From: Camellia lanceoleosa
Lineage: Eukaryota; Streptophyta; Magnoliopsida; Ericales; Theaceae
Assembly: GCA_025200525.1 (NCBI GenBank)
Contig: CM045761.1
Coordinates: forward strand, 98,184,182-98,248,181
Reading direction: 5' to 3'
DNA: 64,000 nucleotides
Shown here piece by piece: positions 58,111 through 64,000 of this stretch (position 1 is the stretch's first letter; each line of letters starts with the position of its first letter). The notes beneath the pieces are model-generated. The model was not told where the DNA came from and searched no databases. It saw only the letters and a program-made list of their open reading frames with translations. The position numbers and the translations under genes are program-made.

Positions 58111-59260
58111 CATGCATCTTGAGAACAGATTGGAAGTATACCGATACTCATCTCAAGATTCGGTGTCTCCTGGCACTAGCGCAAAAACTCTGCCCTGCCT
58201 CATCTGCGTCCTTCCGATGTTGCTTCCCTGTGCCGAGCCCGAGGTGCTCCCACTTCTCTTACCATCATCAATCTTTGACTTCGGACAATCTTTCACACGG
58301 TGACCCATTTCCCCACATTCAAAACAAGCGCCTGACGCCCAACGGCAAACTCCGAAATGCGGCCTCCCACAACTGGCACACATCGGCCTAGTATTACCTT
58401 CCTGGTTCGAGTTGCCCGAGCTGCTCACATTCGCTTTCTTCTTGGTGTTAAACGGAACTCGGCGATTATCATAATTCTGTCTCTTTCTCTGATTCTCCCC
58501 TGCATTCTGATATCGGAACAGATTAGCCTCGAAGAATAGCCTTGTCCAAAACTCCGCATAAGTCGGCATGTTGTGCATGTTGACTCTATCCTCAGACGGT
58601 CCACGCAATCCGCTTTCAAACTTCCCGGCTTTCCTATACTCATCATCGATCATATGAGGCGCTACTCGCCAATTCGTGAAAGCTCGATCGTGATTCTCGC
58701 CATCGCTTTTGTTCCCTTGTATCAAAGTCCGAACTCCGTGGTCTTGCGATCTCGCACACTAATGGGAAAGTGCTTGTTATAAAATAGCTCCAAAAATTTG
58801 GCCCAAGTTAAATCAGATTTTCTTCTCGGTCAAGATCCACCATCTTGAGGCGTCATCGTCCAATGTGAATGCGCCAATGCCACCTTCATACATCTGCGGG
58901 AAAGATCTCAAATAGCTTCTCCATTCCTAGAACCCATGCTTCGGCTTTCATCGGCTCGATGCCCCCTTGGAATCTCGGCGGGTTCATCTTCTTGAACTCC
59001 TTAATCAAAGTCAGGGTTCCATCCCCTTACAAGGCTGGTTGTGGAGGTACTTGAGGTACTGGAGGTGGTGGAGGCGGAACTGCATATCGGCCATTAGTCT
59101 GTTCGGCCTGGGTAGTTGTAGCACTGACATTTTGCTGTCTCACTTGTCTTAACTCCCGAGTTAACCCTTCCACTAGTCTTTCTAATCGGTCCAGTCTATC
59201 CTCTGATCGATCTCGGCCAACTGGTGGTCTTCCTCTCCTCATAGTGCTATGAGTATGCAA
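58111..59260 (-). pseudogene. Tekay gag (frame-shifted)
   Basis: It starts at 59260 or at the internal Met of MRRGRPPVGRDRSEDRLDRL. The capsid core follows in another frame (EFKKMNPPRFQGGIEP, AWVLGMEKLFEIFP, near 58990-58900). The 58725-58153 piece ends with CASCGRPHFGVC and the CCHC zinc knuckle CFECGEMGHRVKDC (about 58305-58264), which binds RNA. Frame breaks near 59030, 58900 and 58740. Gag would form the virus-like particle. Confidence 0.87.
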
Positions 59261-59442
59261 AATGTGACTTTAAAACAAAATGCACAACAAAGTATGTATG
59301 CTAGCAACAAGTAACCACGCCGGGATGATGCACACATTTGTCAAGTAGCAAGCAACATGATGCAATCCTAACATCTTTCTAAGGGGAAATCCTATGCTCT
59401 TTAGGACTCAAGTGTGTGAACAACGTACTATGAGGAACTTGT

Positions 59443-59454
59443 GCTCTGATACCA
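59443..59454 (-). promoter_or_regulatory. Primer-binding site of Tekay, initiator-Met tRNA
   Basis: On the minus strand TGGTATCAGAGC starts three bases after the 5' LTR. Confidence 0.9.
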
Positions 59455-59457
59455 TTC

Positions 59458-61756
59458 TGTCACGACCCCATTCCGCCCCTAGTAGAATGGTGCCATGATG
59501 GCCAGTAATTCGAGATTACCCAAGGCCACTTGCAAGAAAACACACACAAATCAGAGTAAACATATGGGGCTTACTAGTGCGGAAGCAATAAACAAAATAA
59601 GGTAGTCCATAAGAGCAGTGCTTGAGTTAAATGAAATGACAGACATCTTATAGTAGCTTTAATACAAAATAATGAAGTACAAAAATTACATCTTGATCAA
59701 AAGGCTTCCGACCATCAAATACAAAATACAATGAAATAACCAAGAAGCATGATCTTCAAGATGTCGCAAAACATGGATCCAAAACACATCGGCAAAATGC
59801 TCTGACAAAGAAACACGTCGGCTAAGCACAACTAGGCGTCACCGCCGACCGCTCATCACCTACATATATATATAGAGAGGGTGAGCTTGGATACTCGATG
59901 AATGGCATAGATAATAAAGGGTTTTCATGAATGACATCCGAGGTCTTTTAACAAAATAGTACATGGAACAAATCGGTGCATCTATCAAATCTTTCAAAGC
60001 TTCAAGGATGTTTACTAACATCAATATAATACAAGAGATGACATCTCGGACAAACAAGGCCCACGGTAAAACCGTCGATGGCAAGGCAAGACAAGACAAA
60101 ACAAGAGAGATCTCAAATCGATGGTGTCGTTGCATTATAGTCCCCGAACACTAAGGACTTGTGCCACAAATGCTTAAAGTCCCCCGCACGCAGACTTCAA
60201 ACTTGTGCTACAAATGCTTATAGTCCCCTAGCACGCATTTTTGGTGCCACAAATGCTTAAAGTCCCTTGGCACGTACGGACTACCCGAGGATGTCATCAA
60301 AACAAGATATAATACTTACTGCAAATAGGGATAATCATTCATGCTTACAAATACTTTCCAAACAAGGCAAAACAAGGTTTCATCAAAGCTTTATAACATA
60401 TCTTTATTAAAATACCACTCACGTAGTTCTTCGGACGTCGGCGTCGAGGTGAATCCAAGTCCTACAAACACACGGCAAGTCCATTGAATGCACTCTTAAA
60501 CAAGCTTCTCATGCATACAAATGATCTCGGCATTCTTCTAAACTAAGTCAAGTCAAAACAAACATTGTTTCCCACCTCGGAGAAACATGCTGGGCACCAA
60601 TCAAGTCTTGGCCGAGGTCCCACACTTCTCGCCGAGGTGTGGTCCCGAGGGCCACTTACAAGGAAATGAAGCCGGGGAAAATCTGGGTTTCCCCTCTACT
60701 CAAGAACATGAAGAACATGAATATGAAGACCATGAAGGAGATGAATGCAAGGATCACAACTTATGATTATAAGACTTCAGATTTCATGCTATGAGTTTAA
60801 AAACATGGACCTGGGTGCCCATTCAAGAAGACCATGCAAGAACAAACACAAAAACATGATTCTTGTTCCAAACTTTCGGATCAAAATGAGGTTTTCCTTT
60901 AAGAACACATGAACATCATTTTTCTCTTTCTAAAACCAACTTTAAATCAATGCATGACATGCAAGACAGATTCAATCAAGCAATGCTAAGTGATTGGTAA
61001 GAACAATCAAGTAGGGCAGAATCTAACCTTAAAGCTTAAATCCAACGGTTTGATCTTTAAGGGTTAAGCTTGAAACTCCACTTCTCTCTCTAGAACTCTT
61101 CCTAGAGCTTCTCTCTAAAACAAGGATTTAAGACCAAAATGATTTGGTTCTAAGTCTATCGGCCGTTTTAACCTTCTGTTCGGACACGTGGCATTACCGG
61201 GTTGGTGTAACTCAAAAAGTGACTGATGGATAAGACAAATCTCTGACAAAGTGTGTTCAACAAGCTAGGCAATAAAGGACTCGCGAGTAACGACATCGGC
61301 GAATAACAAGACTTCGGCAAACAAAAGACAATGACTTCGGCAAGTCAAGGAATGATGATCCCGGCTAGGAAGGTCAACACTCGACCTAGCTGTGCCACAC
61401 CTCGGCCAAGATGTGCCACACCTCAGCCCATGTCATACCATTCCAGGACAAGATCACTTCGGTACAAGGATAGCATCTCGGCCCAGATAATACACATCTC
61501 GGCCTTGGCGATACACACCTCGGCCCAGATGATAATCATCTCGGCCAATATGCCAAGGCGAAGGTGGAGGTCAAACAAAGGGACTCCACTAATAGCTACA
61601 GGCTTAGGATGACCTCGGCGGTACTCACTAGGAAATGACAAGGCATGCAAGCAACACCCGAATAAGACAAGACTAAATTTGCTAATGCAACACAACAAGT
61701 CAAGATCACATATGAATGTATGCAAGTATGTCAAGAGTAAGGTGAGGGTCACTACA
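59458..61756 (-). repeat. 5' LTR of Tekay element (2299 bp)
   Basis: Pairs with 52534-54833. The CTCGGCC array is at 61401-61546, one unit being CTCAGCC here. The last 415 bp (61340-61756) differ from the partner by about one base, while mid-LTR differences cluster at TCGG motifs. Confidence 0.93.
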
Positions 61757-62551
61757 GTGGAGGAATGAGGCCTTGGGTGCCTAATGTCCTGCCATTTCTA
61801 GAGTTGACAATATGGGATTGTACTTCTATATACTTATTTGTATATATATTTTTGTACTCATAGTTTATGGCTCTTGTATCTGGACGTCATAGCGTATTTA
61901 TACCCCATGATTTTGAAAAGAAATAAATTTGTTAGGAACATTGTTTAAATTGATCTCTATGGGTTTACAAAGGAACGAACATGGGTTTTCTCATTCATTG
62001 CACTACATGATCATACGTATCTCAATTAATTATATAATTTGTTAATCTATTTCCTACTAGGCAATTGTTCACCCCAAAACTAACAACCTTTTAGGGGATG
62101 TTATGGATTGAGTAGTAGTTGTTGATTAAGTAGTAATTGTGGATGGGAGTGTAGATGCTCCTTTTTATGTCATGTGATGAAGCCTTAGGCTACTTTTGTG
62201 TGGAGTTAGAGCTCCATCTTTTGTGTACTCAAGGAAAATCCTTGAAAAGATGTAAGCACTTAGGGTATTTTGTTGTATCCTCTCTTATGCTTTGAACTAT
62301 TGATTCTTTTGATAATGTGTTTAAAGAATGATGTAACCATATGAATAGTTCAAGGGAGAAAAGATGACTTTGTCATGCTTTACATGTTATTTAATGCTTT
62401 GAATTATCACAATTGGTCATGATACTCTTGTATTAGCATTATGAATGGTGGTGAAATATTGGTGCGTTACACCGATGATGAAATGGTAATATCTCCACCA
62501 TTGAAATGTTGGAAATTGCTTAAAGCTGCTATTACACCCTGTTTTGGCAAA

Positions 62552-64000
62552 TGTAGACACCCTATTTTTTACTGCCCTCACGACTTGTGCACCCAATGAT
62601 GAATTTGTATATGCTTGTCAAAGTGCTCAAAGTCCTCAGCCGAATGCCATAGCTTTGTGCCTTTAAACCCTACACACCTTTTGTCTTGTTTTTGGACCAA
62701 AACCATAGTTTTTCAAGCTTAAAAAACCTTGGGACCTAGTGGCCACCACTGTGGATTGCCGGCCATAAATGTGGGCTGTCGGCCACTTATGTGTTTTGGC
62801 AGATATTTTGACCAACTGTGCCAGTTGTTTGAACAGATGCATGCACTTGCCTACAAGTGTATGTATTGATATTTCTGAGGGAGTTTCATTGTTTTCTATA
62901 TATAGGAGACATTCCCTTCCATTTTAGGGGCTTGAACATTTTGGAGCAAAATTCTTTCTCTCTCTCTACAATTCTCCCTCTCTCTCTCTCTCTCTCTTAC
63001 AAATTCTTAAACTTTTGCCTATACACTCTAAACCAAACCTTGTGGTCTTTGAGCTGAGGTACTTTTAAGCTTACTTTGAGCTCTTGAGGGTGTGCAAGTG
63101 TTGGTTTAACACTTAGAAAGGGTTCTCCTCTTCAAGAGGTATAAGCCTTGGCTTATTTCATTACTTTATTCGCTATTTTGAATACTTTTTTAGACTATTT
63201 TTGTGCTGCTTATACTCTGTATTTTTGGCCTAAAACTTGTGGTGTAAGGCCATTAGGGGTGGAGGGGTGGATCACCTTTCTTTGTACCTCATTTCTTAGG
63301 CCTTTGCCCATGTGTTTCCCACATCTTTGTCCACTTTTTTTGAGCTTTTTAATACTGAATCTCAGAGCTTTTTTAGTGACTAAATCCATGTTTTGAAGTC
63401 TCAAAAATGAAGGGGGTAGCCTCCCCTCCTTGTGTTTGTTTACTAACTTAACATGCTCCTTGTTTTAGGTTATTGTTCTAGCTATTTTTGTCTTAATTCC
63501 AACATGTTTTAGAACCGATTAGCACTGTTTTTAGTTTTTCATTACATTTGAGCTTTGTATAGCATGCTAGTATTATAATTGTCCTCATAGGCTTGGTGGT
63601 TTAGGCCTTAGCCACCAACCTATTTGAGTTGATAGCATTTATTTCAAACTTTCCATACTTGTTTTCATGTTTAAACACCTATGCAACCTCCCTCCTTTCT
63701 TGGATTTTTCTTTTCTTTGAAAGTTGTTTCAAACTAGTTATTTGTTTAAGTTTGAGATTAAGGTCTTATGTTTAATGGTTTAATCCCTTCGGGGGTTCAT
63801 TATGAATGATATGACACTTCTCTCATGCCTAAAACAACTCTTAGTTTGGTGCTCCTTTCCATTAGAGGACTTAAAGCTCACTTTTGAACTTAATTAACTA
63901 AGGAATGGTTGGTAATTAAAATGAAATAAAAAAAATGGGGACTAAAAGATGATGCAAGATAATAAGTAATTAGGTGTTCAATCGGACATTAATTGAACAC
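62552..64000 (+). mobile_element. Tat-family LTR F3, runs off window end
   Basis: It starts TGTAGACACCCTATTTTTTACTGCC and follows the family order: CAATGATGAA near 62594, GCCGGCC/CGGCC words near 62758-62785, TATATATAGG near 62897-62906, a CT microsatellite at 62958-62997, then leader. About 1.45 kb are visible; whether a complete element follows is unknown. Short open frames inside are not genes. Confidence 0.75.

Larger units (their letters stand above)
52534..61756 (-). mobile_element. Full-length Ty3/gypsy chromovirus, Tekay (Del) lineage, 9223 bp
   Basis: Target duplication GTGGA at 52529-52533 and 61757-61761. LTRs of about 2.3 kb (52534-54833 and 59458-61756) run TGTAGTGACC...GGGGTCGTGACA on the minus strand. 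The Met-tRNA primer site, gag with zinc knuckle, protease, RT, RNase H, integrase, chromodomain and polypurine tract are all present in order. The frame is broken at several points, often at CG motifs or homopolymers. LTR similarity is high outside those motifs, so insertion was recent relative to the rest of the window. Confidence 0.95.
52438..61815 (+). repeat. ~50-55-bp tandem units interrupted by Tekay
   Basis: GGGTGTCCACGAGCCTGTCATTTTTAG-type units begin near 52437 and 52492; the second continues past the Tekay insertion, and a third (GGGTGCCTAATGTCCTGCC) starts near 61776. Each contains a CATTTTTAGAGT-like core. The Tekay element lies within the second unit. Confidence 0.6.
51206..62471 (+). 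mobile_element. Gypsy-type solo LTR (~2.0 kb) split by Tekay element
   Basis: It starts TGTAATAATC and ends GGTGCGTTACA, with flanking 5-mers TCGAT (51201-51205) and CCGAT (62472-62476) as a one-mismatch target duplication. Without the Tekay insertion (52534-61756 plus one GTGGA) it is about 2.04 kb. A CTCGAG cluster lies at 51229-51456, a CT microsatellite at 51519-51560, and tandem units split by Tekay near 52438-52528 and 61762-61815. No coding sequence. Related to the partial LTR at 16956-18035. Confidence 0.8.
51147..62551 (+). mobile_element. Tat-family LTR start F4, split by nested elements
   Basis: Only about 130 bp of this LTR remain: TGTCTAGACATCCCATTTTG... at 51147-51205 and GATGAAATGG... 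at 62477-62551. The two pieces join into the family's opening sequence (CGAT next to GATGAAA), which proves that 51206-62471 is an insertion. It is then cut by another LTR start at 62552. A possible further start (ATTACACCCTGTTTTGGC) is at about 62531. Confidence 0.65.

Noticed and set aside
1..64000. Search for tRNA, rRNA or other structural RNA genes
   Set aside because: Only tRNA-complementary primer sites (34246-34257, 59443-59454) were seen; no tRNA cloverleaf or rRNA sequence was recognised by eye.

Overview
This is nuclear DNA from a flowering plant. The evidence is one spliced host gene with GT-AG introns, AT-rich intergenic sequence, and many plant-type transposons: Tat- and Tekay-lineage Ty3/gypsy elements, a Ty1/copia LTR, an L1-type LINE, and CACTA, Mutator-like and other MITEs. 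The long, TE-filled introns suggest a eudicot with a repeat-rich genome; the species cannot be read from the sequence.

Layout. Bases 1-16955 are the 3' part of a decayed Tat-lineage Ty3/gypsy element on the plus strand: gag, protease, RT, RNase H, a second (archaeal-type) RNase H, integrase, a 3' region with an antisense spliced plant-mobile-domain relic, a polypurine tract and a 3.25-kb 3' LTR. A 3.8-kb putative solo LTR sits inside its gag. The whole element appears to have landed in an older minus-strand gypsy LTR (16956-18035). Bases 18036-20437 are the upstream region of the host gene. Bases 20438-37635 hold the only host gene, an alpha/beta-hydrolase of 321 aa in four exons; its introns total about 16 kb. 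Intron 1 (11.6 kb) holds a small TIR element, three truncated LINE tails, a tandem-repeat array, MITEs and a 7-kb LINE whose endonuclease region carries a copia solo LTR. Intron 3 (4.5 kb) holds a 1.8-kb non-autonomous LTR element and a Mutator-type MITE. Bases 37636-41449 are 3' flank, a MITE and a 1.2-kb non-autonomous CACTA element. Bases 41450-48125 are two minus-strand solo LTRs of the same Tat LTR family, each with its own 5-bp target duplication. From 48353 to the window end is a nested stack: Tat-family LTR pieces, a gypsy solo LTR (51206-62471) inside one of them, and inside that a full-length Tekay chromovirus (52534-61756, minus strand).

Function. Only the hydrolase looks like a working host gene. 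The TE coding regions all carry stops or frameshifts. The Tekay copy is the youngest, and many of its frame breaks fall at CG-rich motifs where its two LTRs also disagree, so it may be more intact in reality than it reads here. Insertion boundaries were taken from target-site duplications read directly in the sequence, and in two cases checked by the reading frame restored across the insertion point.
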